A DNA stretch of 64,000 nt from Leptasterias polaris (lineage: Eukaryota; Echinodermata; Asteroidea; Forcipulatida; Asteriidae), in the NCBI GenBank assembly GCA_037783415.1, contig JAZGTN010000170.1:620001-684000 (forward strand), written 5' to 3'. Under the pieces are notes generated by a model that saw nothing but the letters and a program-made list of their open reading frames with translations, did not search any database and was not told where the DNA came from. The position numbers and the translations under genes were made by a program. Shown here one piece after another: positions 33,901 through 48,900 of the stretch (position 1 is its first letter; every line of letters begins with the position of its first letter).

Positions 33901-36900
33901 TTGATGGGGCAAACATCAAACATCAAACCCAGCTAGTCCACACAACCACCACAAAACCTGCCCTTGCAATCTCCCAATTAATGGTGTTCAACAGCGTGAA
34001 GCATGCACGGAACGTGGAGTCAAGGTCAGCACGTCATAGCCGCAGCCGAGAAACTCCACTCCCAATCTATTTATCCCTCAAGATCCATGCAGTAACAAGA
34101 AGTAGAGGGCTGGTTGACAAACTGTTCAATCTGGGAATGTGTGTCTCCTATGACAGGCTGTTGCAACTCTCATCAGACATTGCTGATGGTGTCTGCCAGC
34201 GTTTTAGGGTGGAAGATGTAGTGTGCCCGCCAAAGTTGCGTCTTGGACTGTTTACAACAGGAGCTGTGGACAACATCGACCACAATCCAAGCTCTGCAAC
34301 TGCAAAAGATTCCTTCCACGGCACCGGCATCTCACTTATGCAGCATCCATCACACACACAGGGTGGAACTGAACGTAGTGTACCGGTGATTAGTCAAGCT
34401 AGCTCTTCCACCAAGTCAGTGACACCTCTGCCATCAGCCTACACAATTGTACCACCAGCTGCCCTCAAGAAAAAAGACTTTAGTGCACCGGCTGTACAAG
34501 GTCCCGTGAGACCTTCCAACCTCTTGGCAGCTGCATCTGCTACAGAAGAAGAGTATGCGTGGCTCAGCAAAGTCAAGACGGCTGTTGAAAAGTCTACCAT
34601 GGATGGCTGGATATCGTGGTCTGCCTACCACGCTGACACACATGGCACTGTCATCCCACCTGCAGCAATCAACGCACTGTTGCCTCTGTTTCTTGACAAT
34701 GCACACTCCGTGGCAATGATACGGCACTCCATGAACATCGTCAAGGCAGCAGTTCAGCACTTGAACCCAGGTCAAATTCCTATCCTTGCCGCTGACCAAC
34801 CCCTGTATGCTCTTGCAAAGGAAGTTCAGTGGACCTGGCCAGACACTCACGGAGAGGATCGTTTTGTAATCATGTTTGGTGGTCTACACATCGAGATGGC
34901 CACATTGAAGTTGCTGGGAGACTGGTTGGAAGATAGTGGCTGGACAAACGCCCTGGTACAGGCCGACATTGCAAGTTCCGGAACAGCCAATTCTTTTATA
35001 CTTGCCAGCCATGTCACCAAGACCCGCCATGCACATCAGGTCACAGCTGCAAGCCTTTTTACACTCCTCCAACAAGCTTACATTGAGGACTGCACATCCG
35101 ATGATAATGATGCCATTCAGCCAGATAGTCCGCCTTTTGAAGAGTGGTGCATACGGCGAGCAAAGGCCTGTGTCCACTTTGACTACTGGCTTAAGACCCT
35201 GTCATTAGAGCTTCTCTTACTGCGGTACATCAGGTCTCTTCGTGAAGGTAACTTCAAGCTGTACGTAGAATCTCTGACGCAGATTATGCCCTGGATGTTC
35301 GCCCTAGACCACACACACTACTCCAGATGGCTTTCCGTACACATCCGTGACATGACGACTCTCGCTGTAAAACACCCAGATGTCCAAGCAGAATTCATGT
35401 CTGGAAATTTTGTGGTGCACAAAACCAGCAACAAATTCTCTGCCATGGCAATTGACCAGTGCCATGAGCAGAACAATGCAATGGTGAAAGGTTCTGGTGG
35501 GGCTATTGGACTGACTGGCAATCCAGGAGCACTCCGACGCTGGATGGTAGCAGGGCCAGAAATTGCCAGGATCACTACAGAATTTGAAGAACAGGCCATA
35601 AAGCAAAATAATGGTGCTGCTGACACTGGACACCATCACCATGACCAGCAACCTGGAGTGCAAGCAGCATTTCTGAGGGATGTTAAGGCACTTGTGACAG
35701 TACTCAAAGAGATGGGAAATCCATTTTTAGAACACAGCCAAGACCTACTTGTCATTGACACAAACGATATCATGGACACCCAAGTGGCTGAAACAGTGAG
35801 AAGGATTGAGACCCTTGGTGAGGAGCAGTACACAAAGTTTGTGAAAGAAAGGCTTGAGCAGTGTACAACACCTATCACACAAACACTTCCTAAGAACAAG
35901 TTACCACTTTTCAGTAGGCCACCGGCCAAGGTTATGTCAAAACAGAAGGCACAGCTCGCAGCACTTAAGAGTGACTGTGGTCTCTTTTCGAGGCTGTACA
36001 TCTCGTGTCAGACACGGGATGGAGACATGGACAATTTCTTCTCCCATGAAAACCATGCAGCCCCGCCAGCTCTGTCAACTGGAGGAAAAATGCGGATTGG
36101 AGTTAAAGCAGATCTACTTCGCTGCCTGGAATCAGATCTGCTCGAAAACAATAGTGCACCTGTGGCCGAAGCAATAATTCTTGATGGTGCAGCTGTGGTT
36201 CAAATGCTTAATCCTGGAACATCGAGAACATTTCAAGAGTATGGAGAAAGAGTGTTCGCCCCATACATCTTTGCTCAACTCGAGAAAAGCATCCGCATCG
36301 ACCTTGTCTGGGATGTATACTTACCTAATAGCCTGAAAGCCTCAACAAGACAGAAAAGGGGAAAAGGCACCAGGAAAAGGGTGGCTCCTTCTACTGTGCT
36401 TCCAAAAAACTGGAAGGACTTCCTTCGAGTCGATGAGAACAAAACCGAATTGTTTGCTTTCCTGTCACACGAAGCTGTTCATCTTCCTCTACCACAGGGC
36501 AAGGAACTGTATGCAACAGATGGAAGTGGAGTACTCTGCTCTCCTGCTGAGTCACACTTGGCCCGCCTTGCCCCATGCTCGCAAGAGGAAGCTGACACTC
36601 GTTTACTTCTGCATGTGGCAGATGCTGTGCAAAAAGGGTGTAAAAAGGTAACCATACGTACCGTTGATACTGATGTGGTTGTACTGGCTGTGGCTTCATT
36701 CAGCAAGACAACTCCTGATGAGCTGTGGATCGCCTTTGGTGTAGGATCAAGCTTTCGGTATATAGCTGTTCATGAAATGGTTGCCACAATGAGTCCGACA
36801 CAGTGTCTGACTCTCCCAGTCTTCCATGCGTTCACCGGGTGTGACACTGTATCTTCATTCGCAGGCAGGGGAAAGAAGACTGCCTGGGAAACTTGGAAGT

Positions 36901-39900
36901 CTTTCCCAGAGGTGAATGATGCTTTCAGTGAACTCCTATGCATGCCAAGTGAGGTCAGTGAAGGATCAATGTTACTTCTAGAGCGATTTGTGGTGCTGAT
37001 GTACGACCGAACCAGTGAGAGCATGGAAGTGAATGATGCCAGAAAACAGCTCTTCACACAGAAGTCTAGAACCCTGGAAAACATTCCTCCAACCCAGGCA
37101 GCACTCAAGCAGCACATCAAGCGAACTTGTTACCAGGCCAACTGTTGGAACCAGGCATTGGCCAAGGATCCAGAGATGCCAGAGCCATCTGACTGGGGCT
37201 GGACAAACGAAAGAACTGGGTGGCAGCCTCTTTGGACCACTCTCCCTGAGGCATCAAAATCGTGCCATGAATTGATCCACTGTCGCTGCAAGAAAGGATG
37301 CACTGGACGTTGCAGATGTGTCAAAGCTGCACTCAAGTGCACTGCACTGTGCTCTTGTTCTGGAGACTGTTAGATTTTGATAGTTACCATTAGGATATTC
37401 ATAAGATGGACAGTGCTAATTTGATGTGGATACCTATAGTGGTAATGAACATGTTTTAGGTCGTATTTGAAATAGCCATTCTGGTCTTCTGGACCCAATG
37501 TCATAGAGTTGCTTACCGGTAAGCACATTTTTGTGCCAACTGTAGCTGACAAATTTGCTCAAGCATAAGCTTGTTTCACAGGTTAGCAAAAAAACAAGGG
37601 CGACCAACTTGCGCGTTCGCAATGGATTTGCATTGTTACGTCATTAATTTTCGTGCAGTATTAAAGCACCGGAAGGTTTAGCATGCATTTTCGTGTAGAA
37701 ACTCGTACGTAAGCACAGAATCGGCCCTTAAGCAGCTCTATGAAATTGCAATGGGCCCTTGATAGTCAAAGTGGTGGTTAGGTTTAACATGGGTATTTTT
37801 TTATTTTTTTTTATAATGACTAAATGGAGGCAAAGTTAAAAAAAAACACTTTTTGGACCAAATTTGACCTTGACCTTGACCTAAATGCATATCCTTGAGT
37901 TTTGGTGACCTCACAAGTATTACCAAATGAATTGGCATCCCCAATTTAGTTGGAAATGACACCTTAAACTTTTTTCTAGACTATTGGTTGAAAAGTTAAG
38001 CGTGTTTTTACATTAGACCAGGCGGACTGGCGGCCATTTTGGATTTGACCTCTCAAGGTCATCAGAGGTCAAATCTGACTTCCCTCCACATCTAAAAATG
38101 GATCTTATGGTCAAAGCTAACTATGCTAGAAGTTTCATGCTTTTCTCAAAAAGTGCACAATTTTCTTGCTAAGCCGCTGCACTATAAACTGTTCAGAAGC
38201 GTTAAAGGCACCTGGCAGTGGTATTTTTTCAAAATAAAGCTTTTGTCATTAATATATACATTTTTATGAGTGGAATGTGAATAAAAAATTAACTAAGGTT
38301 AACAAAATAATTGTATTTTTGTTTTAATTACAAATTAAAAAATAGCCCCCCCTTTACATGGCGCTGTTCGTGACGTCAATCGAGGCAGGAGAAAATGTGT
38401 AGTCTGGCCCCGTACATTACGTCTGGGTACCTGATCAGTATGATGCGTTTTCGTATTCGGACGTCACCACCCAATGCAATCCTAGGACAGTGTACAGTCG
38501 ACTAATACGAGACGCCAGTTTATACAAGGTTTTTCACCGGTCCCGAACTGTCCCATGCGCGTTTCTATGTCTTAAAAACGGAAGATACGAGCATGATCAT
38601 AACGAGAACACGGATAATACGAGGTACTGTTTTTCCACCAGAAACATTTCACTGCTAACCCAAGCTTCACTGCAACTTCCCTTGCACACTACTACCAACG
38701 AAAAAATCCCCGGTATCAAGCATGACGGGGTATCCAAGTGTTCGCTGTATAGCGCTGAAAACGACGTCGGACCGGACCACTTTGCCCTCGTTAGCCTGAC
38801 TTTCGATGCCCGTAACTGCCTATATTTGGGATCTGCAGGGACAAAAATGCTTGCTGACCCCATCTTTAGTCGTTTTGCTGCATCCAGCAGCAATTTTTGC
38901 TGGAAAAATGCAAGAAAAATCCCCTTTTTGGATAACCAAACGAAACGTACAATCTCACTACTTGCACGTGTATACAATGTATACAACGTAAATGCAGGCA
39001 AGTTCGAGGGGGGTCGATGTTCGATCAAGGCGAAGTCTTCCTCGATTGACGTCACAAAAAGGGATGGGCGGAGTCGCCCCCAAACAACTTTATCTATTTT
39101 TTTTACATATAAATACTGACAAACAATTACTCAAAAAATTGTTTTATTGTTAATATACATATACTCTTATGTTTAAAAAAAAAAAAAAATATTTCCAGGT
39201 GACTTTAATGTTTACTTTCCAACAAGATAAACTCTGAGATCAATTTGAAAACTGAGCACAGATGAGGCTCCTCAGAGTCTGAGGTCATTTACATTGAGGG
39301 GGGGTAGAGAACAGTGTTCTTAAGGTTTTGATTACAAAGTGATACAGTTTCTGGTTTATTTCTTAGATTACACATGCTAATTAAAAAGAGTGAGACTATT
39401 ATAAAATGCCCGACAAGGCTTGTTTGTCAAATCATGTTACATGTGTTAAATAAATCATGATCTAAGTAACCGACTTTTGAGTGCATGTCTGAATGCTGTG
39501 GTACAGACACCCTGCAAGAAGGGCTCGAATTTAACACTGGACCACAGGCCCCGAGGCCACTGATTGAAGTGTCGGGCCAGTAAACTCCATCGTCAGTCTT
39601 GTGTTTTTCAGTTAAATGATAATATTCAACTATGTAAATAATATCTTTGTGAGAAATGTTGGCCATGAGTCTGATAAATAATATACTTTCCAGTCTGTTG
39701 AGTATCTAAATGTACCCATAAGACAATAGAGATCGATCTTCTCTTAGTGCTTGTTCAACTCATTTTGATTCTGGTCTTGTAAAATTAATTCCGCTCCTGT
39801 AAAATTTGGAACTTCCAAGCCCTGCTGTCTTGTGGATTTAACCCCCAAAATCGAGCCCTGGCAAGTCTCATGCATTATATACCAACGTTTTCGGAAACCT

Positions 39901-42900
39901 TGGGTTCTCAATTCGGTTTCTGTAAAAAGTGAAGGAAACAAAATCGCGCTCTTTAACGGAGGAACCCCAATGTTAGAACACGCCCCAGATGCTTTTAAAT
40001 GTAAAACATGTACACATTCTGCTCTAGGCTGCGATTAATGGTAATAATGTAATAAACCAATATGAAATGATATAAAATGAGACGTGCATGGTCTATACGA
40101 CGGAAATGCAATGAGGTTACTGTAAATAGTAAGCTTGCAGGTAAAACCTTTTATAAAATCTCTTTTGGGAGAAGTGTTGGTTCCGAGAAGAACCGTTGTG
40201 GTCTAAATGTTTCGAACACTATACTCTACTCGTCTTCATGTCCATGTTCACAAAATGTGATTCTTATATGGCGTACATGTCCTACATTGTACAACATTAT
40301 TATCCCTGTTCATCAGGCATACTTGGAACCCTCCTCAAACTTTCTCAACTCCCCCGGGAGCATACAACCCCATGCTGCTTATAATAGTGCTAAGGGGTTA
40401 ATCCAACACAATACTGTCTCAGCCCTCTCAGGTTCCCATTTATACACCTGGGTAAAGAGAAGCAATTATAGTTAAGTGCTTTGCTCCAGGACACAACACA
40501 AGTATCATGCCCAGTGAATCGAACCCACACTCCTGCTGTCCTATGATTCAACCATCATAAGTTGAATTCCATTCATTAGACTCATTGGCCGAGACACGCC
40601 ATACAATGTACGAAGCTACATTAAACTTCAATTCAATTTCACATTCAGTCCATACTAATCAGTAGAAAACAAAATATAAAAGAAAGAAATTTGCATTTAG
40701 CCACTATCCAGAAAAGCTGTTGCACAGAGTGGAGTCTCATGGCCGAATGGTCTAGTGAACCAGACTCAAGCTCTTACATGTATGTCGTCAGAGTGTTGGT
40801 ATGGGTCCCAGTCATGGCCCATATATCCTAATGCAAGACACTGATAACCATAATTGCTTCTTCCTCCAGAATGGATGTTAAGCCATAGGTCCCATAATGT
40901 GTACTGCACAGAACAAAATCCAGTATGAGTACACTTATTGTTACAGCAAGGGGTTTGCCCAGGTGTTTCTGGCATGGTCATTATGGTTGGTTGGAGATTG
41001 CACTGCATCACCTTTGAACAGGTGCTATACAAATGGGTCTCATTGTACTTTAAATTTAGCTCCGAGTAGGCTTCTAGTCATTAAGAAGCGATTTGAGACC
41101 CCTGTAGATAAAGTGCTGCATAAGAACCGAGTATTAATATTTTATTTTTATATATATTTTTTTTTTTTGGGGGGGAGGGGTAATAAAGAAAAAGTGACAA
41201 GAGCATGCTTTGAACAGTCTGCAACCTCGGTGATTAACAACCTACATGTACCAATTGAGCCATCTAGCCCCAAGGTTTTAGCCAGGATTTGGTAAAAGGG
41301 TGTCCAAATCTGCTGGAAATTTAAAAACTGGGTGTCCAAATTGTTCACTTACAATACATTTACATGTAAATGACAGATGAAACAGGGTGTCCAAATTTAA
41401 AACAGGGTGTCCAAAAGACACCCAGACACCCTTCTGGCTAACACTATGTCTAGCCCTACATGTATGTTGGCAGTCTCTCTATTTTGTCAATACATGTACA
41501 TGTACCTTTGCCAGTCAGAAACCACACAACCTGTAACTGCAAATAGCCAGGGATCACACCCAAGTTTACGATACAACCTGGGAAGTGACAGCAGAGGGAT
41601 CACCTTAAAGGGGGTGCGACTTGTTATTTCAAAAAATCAAGTTATACACCACAAGGGCTGGGAAACTGACTGTCAGTTTCCTTTGTGGCTTATTGCTTGA
41701 GACTATTATCTGCTTTAGAAGGAATCAAATTCTTGAACAAAGTAGACAGAAAGGACAATAGTACAGGATTTTACTAAAAACGGGATCACTTCTGTTCATT
41801 TGAGGTAATCAGCAAAGGGTGGTTGGGTAGTGTGTTTGTTGATAACTAGAAAGCAGGTGGAAATGAATTTACACCTTTAACCTCTAATAAGGCTGTCTCC
41901 CGTGACAATAGCGCCTTTAATCAAATTGAGCAACTTATAAAATTCGGTCGACTTTCCAACACGAAAATGGTGTGCGTGTTGAATACATATTTAATATCAT
42001 TGCAGTACAGTACCATCTCATAGCATTAGGATCAGCGCCAAGGCTGGAGAAGCTAAATCGAGCATATTTCTGACTTTGACAACGTATTACTTACGCCCAA
42101 ATAGCCACTAACGAACCAGGAGGGGGAAAACTGCCGAGCATAAAAACGAATGGAAGTAGATCGAAAATTGTCTTTTAAATTGGGTTGAAAAGAAGTAGAA
42201 ATTGCCTAAAGTACATTGTACATCATTATATGTACTTTTTAATCCGACAAGATTAATTTGTAGGGATGTCAGGTTGCCGGGGATGGCGGAATATTTGGGT
42301 TGGGGGCATGTGTTTTTTTCGGGGGTAAAGGATTTAGACTGTACTCTTTCAATTCATTTACATGCATATATCGAGTACTGACTGACTCGACAGATTTTGT
42401 AAATAAATTTCTCGGGAAAATATCTTAGAAAGCATTATGAAATGACACTTTGGTTTGAATTGGAAATGTTTGTAAGCCAAATGCAGACCTGCTAATGAAG
42501 ACACAGTACAGGATTGGTAATTGTCAGGGGGGAAAAAATTGATTTGTTTCAATCTGAAAGCGCACTGATCACCCCAGTACCAATCTTCTAGAGAAAAAAC
42601 TCCTCTGAAAGCGCGCTGATCATAAAGTTCATACCAGCACCAATCCTCCAGAGAAATAAATGATTTCCTCTGAAAGCTCATTGATTATAAAGTTCATATC
42701 AGTACCAACCCTCTGAAGGTGGCTGATTAAAAAGCAGCATCAATCATCTAGAGAAAAATTCCCATCTGAAAGCTCACTGATTATATAGTTCATACGGTAC
42801 CAATCCTCCAGAGAAAAAATTCCTCTAAAAGCGCACTGGTTAAATAAAGTTCCTACCAGTACAAATCCTCCAGAGAAATATTTCCATTCCGAGTGAAACA

Positions 42901-45900
42901 AATATCCTTAAGGTCCACAAAATAGCCTTTACAGACCTTCTTATATCATCGTTGTTTAATATTTAACAGCCAAAATCCACAACTTTACAGGAACGTGCAT
43001 AAAAAAATAATAATAAAAGTAAAACAATACTTATAGCACATATCACCGTGAGGTCACTATAACTGATCAAGAATAAACCACTTACACAGCGTGCAGCGCA
43101 CTTACACGCGCCTATCCTGCCACCATTTTGGGAGTCAACATGTTCACAAAGGAATATACTCCCAAAATGGTGCAAACGGTAGACACGCTTTGTGTTGAGG
43201 TGCGTTCCGCATTGTGCAAGTGGTCAATATTCAACAATTATACACAGTGAACGGATATGTTTTGAACCAAGTTTGGGAATATTCTGATATTTCGGCCTGT
43301 TTGACAACATTCTGTAAGTTGTTCCACGACTGAACAGTCAGCAGATTGGAAAGAGCATGAACCACTGACTTAGTTTTAATACCTGGGGGAGTCAATCGAG
43401 ATTCATCAGTAGAAATCCCTGACAAACATTTTTTATTTGTTTAATTTGTTTACTCAGATCAGACTTAACCTAATTTTGATGAAAATTTTCATATTTCAAA
43501 GATTGGTTTGAGCGTGTATTTATTGAAAACCTTGAGGATGTTATATTAATTTACCCTTCCAAAAATACCTGTAATTGGACTACGCAGAATGCCGAGGGTT
43601 GATTTGCAGCTGCTGAGTGTCCCCTTAAGCTGCCCGAGGGCGCTGGGGTCCTTAACAGAATGTTCTCTTGCATTTAAATTATGACACTAATGGGATTTGC
43701 AGACTACCAAATGGTTATACATGTAAGATACTTCATTAAGATTGCATTGAAGAAAAAAACGTTCTTCATCCTGACGAGCAAGTTAAAATAGTAATCAATG
43801 TTTAAAAAATTCCTGTTGTGGTTGTGTTTTGTTTGGGATATTATTTTTTTTGGTTTTTGAGAGGTTTTTCGTTTAATCGTTTCGAAATTGTGGGTGGGTA
43901 AACAAATTATAATGTGAAAATCAAATTTCAGTTTCATATGATTAAAATAATAGAACAAAAAACAATTGAAACTCCTGTGTTTCAACTCGAAAGTTGCATA
44001 GGCCTATGTTGAAAGCCAGGTACAAGATTGCATAATTACCCCCACGTTGATTGTTTTAAAGGTTGTGTACAACATTGGTAATTACCAAAGACCTGTATCC
44101 ACACTTGATGTGACCCAACATATACATGAAAAACAAATCTGTGAAAGTTTAAGCTCAATCGGTCTTCGGAGTCATGAGAAACCGGTGAAAACCCCCATTA
44201 TATGATTTAACTTTCTTTCAAACATCGGATTTTATCCTGCAGGATAAAGACTATTGTTTTACTCATTTCCTAAAAACTATGGCATTTCAAGCAAAGCTAT
44301 TTCAAGGGAAGTTTTCCACCATGACCATCTTTATACCATGTAAGTTATGTGCAAATCTCAGAACATTTATATTTTCAATCTTACCAATGTTGTACACAGC
44401 CTTTAACTCCTTTATGGTGCCTTTGGCAAGGCCCACCAATATCCCCTAAAATACTCAACACTACACTAACTTGACACCCCATTGTTTTGAGGGCCTCCTG
44501 TACCATATCCTACAAAGTCAGACAAACTCGTGAATAAGAATGTGGGGGTAATACACCGATCCATTAAGCCACGCCCATTTCTCATTGACCAATCACAACC
44601 GCGAAATCTGATCACCATTTGAGCCGTTTGGTGATATTTGCACTAATGGTGATCGGGTTTCGTGGCTGTGATTGGTCAACTCGTAAGGAGGCGGGGCTTA
44701 ATGGATCGATCTATTAGGTACCGACAGGATAAACACCTCTGGCGTGATGTTGTGAATGGAATCTCGGTTGCGACCGCTAAATGATGAAATGATGATGGAT
44801 ATGTGTAGCAAAATTAAAATTGCCTTATTAATACAGAACAAAAAAGTATACAAATACACAAATATACAAAACAAAACAAGTGATTCATGAAAATTGTATA
44901 CATTTACCAACATGAAATTTCAAGTGTATTTTTGTAAGATATTGTGCTTGAAATTAGAGTATAATTTACCTTCCCCGACATAATGTGCTTCACATCGGAT
45001 GACAAAACGTCTTCTTCCCACGGTGCCTCACCAGATGGGTTGCTGAGAAAATATGACAGCGACTACAAAAATAAAAACATAAAGAAACAAATATTTATTT
45101 CACTTTCGGGAATTCCTCAGTTTCATAATCATTACATTACCAGGGAAAAAAAGGTTACATGAATTGCCTCGTTTCACCTGAAGTCATCATCACAGTAATC
45201 TTGGTTTGTGCTAATTCGGTGTTTGATATCCTCTCGTGTTATACAGTGAAGCATGCATTTTAAGCACTAAACAAATTTTTTTTTTTTTTTAAATGATCAA
45301 CCAGAAAGCCTGCCAGATTTACAGGTTAATTTTCCCCCACAACTTTGTGTGTTTCCTCTGTTAATTCTACACCTTACCCTACACCCTACCCTACCCTCTT
45401 CAATAGTACTCCTCTTATGACTGTGAAAATATTGAAAAGTTTTGATGGCCAGTGACAGGTTTTTCAATGTTTCTTAAAAACTTGCAATAATATACAAATA
45501 TAACACGGTTTGAGGGTGGACAGTATATATTTGCTCCTAGAGGTAGTTCCCTTGGGTTTCGCCTCAGGAACTAGTTTGTCAACTTCTAATACCGAGGGGA
45601 GTTAATATCGACTGTCCATCCAGAATGAACCATGTTATATTTGTTCATACTGTACTTCTCTAGTTCGGCATCATTGAGCATGGGAAAATGTGGATTGACA
45701 TTACGAGTGCCACCATCTTACCATGTGTATGTAGCAGAAATGTTTGCGCGTGTACACCCGTGCGACAGTTCAATGATTGCTTCGTAAAGTGCAGGTATGC
45801 TACAGTATTACAATGCGATAGTCGACTACGCATGCGTATTTACCTTGTGCGCAACTACTGCCCATGCGATATTCTACTATGCTTGTGTACTTCACCTGTG

Positions 45901-48900
45901 CGTGAATACTCGCACTGGCACTTTGTAATCAGCAAAAATAGAATATGACATGTGATGGTGAATGGACCAGTGAGAATTCCGCACTCGATCATGAATATGT
46001 ATGAAGTATAGTAATGAACATTAATTCCCATTAAACCAATGCTGAATCTATCAATCTTTACTCGGGTATATAGTAGGCAACTTTGACATGCACAACGAAA
46101 CTAAGTTCAAGTACAGTATTTTAGAGCAAGTGACCATTTTATGAGAACAATTAATTGAATTAATTATTCTGTTGAGGATTCAGAACAATCTATTGCAATA
46201 TGATTTAGTTTTGTTCATTCAGTCCTTTCTGAGCACTGCAGGAAAATAATCCAGAGGCTCATCGGAATTACTTAGTAAAAAGTCTACAGACACGTATCAT
46301 TTCCAAAAGCCTCCCATCAGCCCATGCATGCAAATCCACATCGATCAACGAATCCCGATACTAGGTTTCTTGTCAGCGCTTTCAAATTACAGAGTACCGG
46401 GTGTAATGACAAATCATCGCGACCTCATCTGCGTGAAAGCTGACGAGATTATCCTTCCACTAAAACGACCCTCATGAATTGCTTTCAAAACCAACACATA
46501 CGATGTATGAAGGGCCTACAGTATATTAAAGGCAGGTTAAACTTTTGATAATTACTCAACAAATTAGTGACCATAAACCTTGATAAAGATCACTGTAGAG
46601 CTGTTGATATTTATAAAACATTGTTAGAAATGACACCCTTTGAAGTAACGTAGTTTTTGAGATTGAGGTAATTTTTCACCCAAAAATATTTAAATCTGAG
46701 AAAGGCTTCAGGCCATCAGGTCTCAGGGCCCTGTCACACACGGCAATTTTTACTGGCAACTTGGAGGCAGCCATGCACTGCAGTGATAATTAATTTAATG
46801 TCAGAATGTTGGGCAATTTAAAGGAAAGCATTCATCAACTTGATAACTCATTCATGTTTAATTCCCTCCCTTCACAGTTGGCTTGTTAACACTAATTAAA
46901 ATGAAAAGTTAGCTCTAACCAACAAAAAATCTAATAAATTCTGACTTTTAATCAATTTTTTTTTTATTGAAAAAAAATCAATAATAATACGCAGTTCTTA
47001 TATAGCGCTTTATACTCCCGATGGGTGTCTCAAAGCGCTCAGTATTTTTCCTACAAGGTATGTGGAGTTACGTGTTGAAGTATGAGACCTATTCCTTTGC
47101 ATAGCACCATGTAATGGTTTACAAGGTGCTGTGGCGCAATATGCAGCCAATCAAACCAGGAACACCGGGACGAAGGATGAAGCATGTGGTTAAGTGTCTT
47201 GCTTAAGGACACAAGTGTCACGACTGGGATTCGAACCCACACTCTGCTGATCAGAAACACCAGAGCTTGAGTTCGGTGCTCTTATCCGCTCGGCCACGAC
47301 ACGCCACAATTAAAGATTAAAGATTAAAGTTTTTTTTTATTATGATAACACTGAAAAAAAATGTCAAGCAGGAGCAAAAAAATCTGTCTGGGAATTTGAT
47401 GCTAGGTAAATGTATAAGGCCTCCCAAAAAAAATTTGAGTTCATTGTGTGTTCATTTTAACCTCAGAAAAAAATAATCAACTAAACAATTTTACTGAGAG
47501 ACGACCAAACTATCATATTTAAGGATTATCAGGCCTGGAATTATTCAGAGGCCATGACCTCTATTGCCCTGGTCTTGGCTATTGGTGCCCCTTTAAAAGT
47601 TTCCCATAGACTTTAAGATTATCCAATGGAGGTACCCTTAGCAAAATGAAAATGCCCTCTCTCAGATGAAATTCCAAGCCTGGATTATATTAACAAAACA
47701 GAACACCCTTTTCTTTTCTTTTTATTAATAAATAACGAAATTAACAAATCTGCTCATGTCCTGTAGAGTCTTGCAAACTATAACCTTTTAATTTTTCAGA
47801 AGCTTTTGGGCAGTACACACTAAAGGCTTGTTGCCTATTCCGACACAATAACCAATTGCAATAACTGTTACATCAGTTGTTTTCAAACTGTTGTTCATAA
47901 CATGGCCACACAACAAATGTGTAACCATGGTTGTGGCTGTGCAAATTATTTGTGTTTTTAATTTTATTTGTATATTGTCAAAAAGCCGACCGAATTTCCC
48001 TGAAGAGACATCCTTACGTTATCTTACCTTAGCATATATTTTTCAACTAGGTCTATACAACATCAATATCACAGTTTTCTTGTTTGTCAGGATTCCCCAA
48101 AGTACATTTCCTTACACAATCTTTATGACCTGATTAATAATTACTTTATCAATTTTCGTTCAGGGACCAAGTTCCGCACTTACGAAGAAAAAAGTCTGAG
48201 ACGTGAAGAATGGAAGGAAAAGCCCCGAGTGAGTAATCAATCGTGAATCAGACAGGGAATTCAGAAAGTGCACCAACTCGGTTAATCCACGGGCATGAGG
48301 GATTTGACAGGAGTGCTGGCGTGATAAAAAGCCATAAAACCACCTGATGAAGATGCAGTAAATTAATCAAGAGTTGTCTGCTGGCCAAACGCCAGATAAA
48401 ACACCAGTCAAAATTCTGTCTAACTAGTCCGGCTGGCGAGTTTAATGTCTGCAAAATTGCCAAATGGAAACCACTGACTGCTCAAAAGACTTCCAATGTG
48501 ATTTGGTTCGTATTACTTTGAGTTATAAGTCCCCTGCACATGTCATTGTTGAACATGTCGAAAGGAAACCTTACAATATGGACCTTCAAAAAAAAAACTG
48601 GCGGACCTGAGAAATGACAAACTAGGGCGGTGTCTGAATTTACGGCTTAGGCTTTGGCTGGATTGCAATGTCATCTTGCATTGAAGTTAAGGACAGCCTT
48701 ACCAACACCCTTAGTAACAGTCGTAGCCGTAGCTGTAGTCGCCAATTTCGGGATATGGCCTAACTGAGACAAGTTAAGCCATGTCCAAATTGGTGGCTCT
48801 GGCTATGGCTTACGGCTGGATTTACAACACGTTCAAGCATAGGCTGCCCTTAGTAACACACTTAGCAACAGTCGTAGCCATTGCTGTTGCTGTCATTTTG

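Larger units (their letters stand above)
31287..38184 (+). mobile_element. Large Academ-like DNA transposon with long TIRs, inside PDIA5 intron 6
   Basis: Inverted repeats of about 330 bp (31287-31620 and 37861-38184) flank a single long ORF. The outer ends are TAGTACAGCGG and, inverted, TAGTGCAGCGG. A TAA triplet sits just outside each end (31284-31286, 38185-38187), consistent with a 3-bp target duplication. The TIRs contain repeated AGGTCA/TGACCT half sites. Known: Academ elements combine a large transposase with an XPG-type nuclease and make 3-4 bp duplications. The superfamily name is therefore a reasoned guess. The ORF runs opposite to the host gene. Confidence 0.8.

Noticed and set aside
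34434..35663. Long antisense frames inside the transposase ORF (97-138 codons)
   Set aside because: They are shadows of the 1523-aa ORF, with no start context or motif of their own.
44465..44516. Exon-like DMVQEALKTMG frame on minus with CTTTGTAG acceptor
   Set aside because: Exons 6 and 7 already join without a gap relative to vertebrate PDIA5, and the following GTGTCA is a poor donor.
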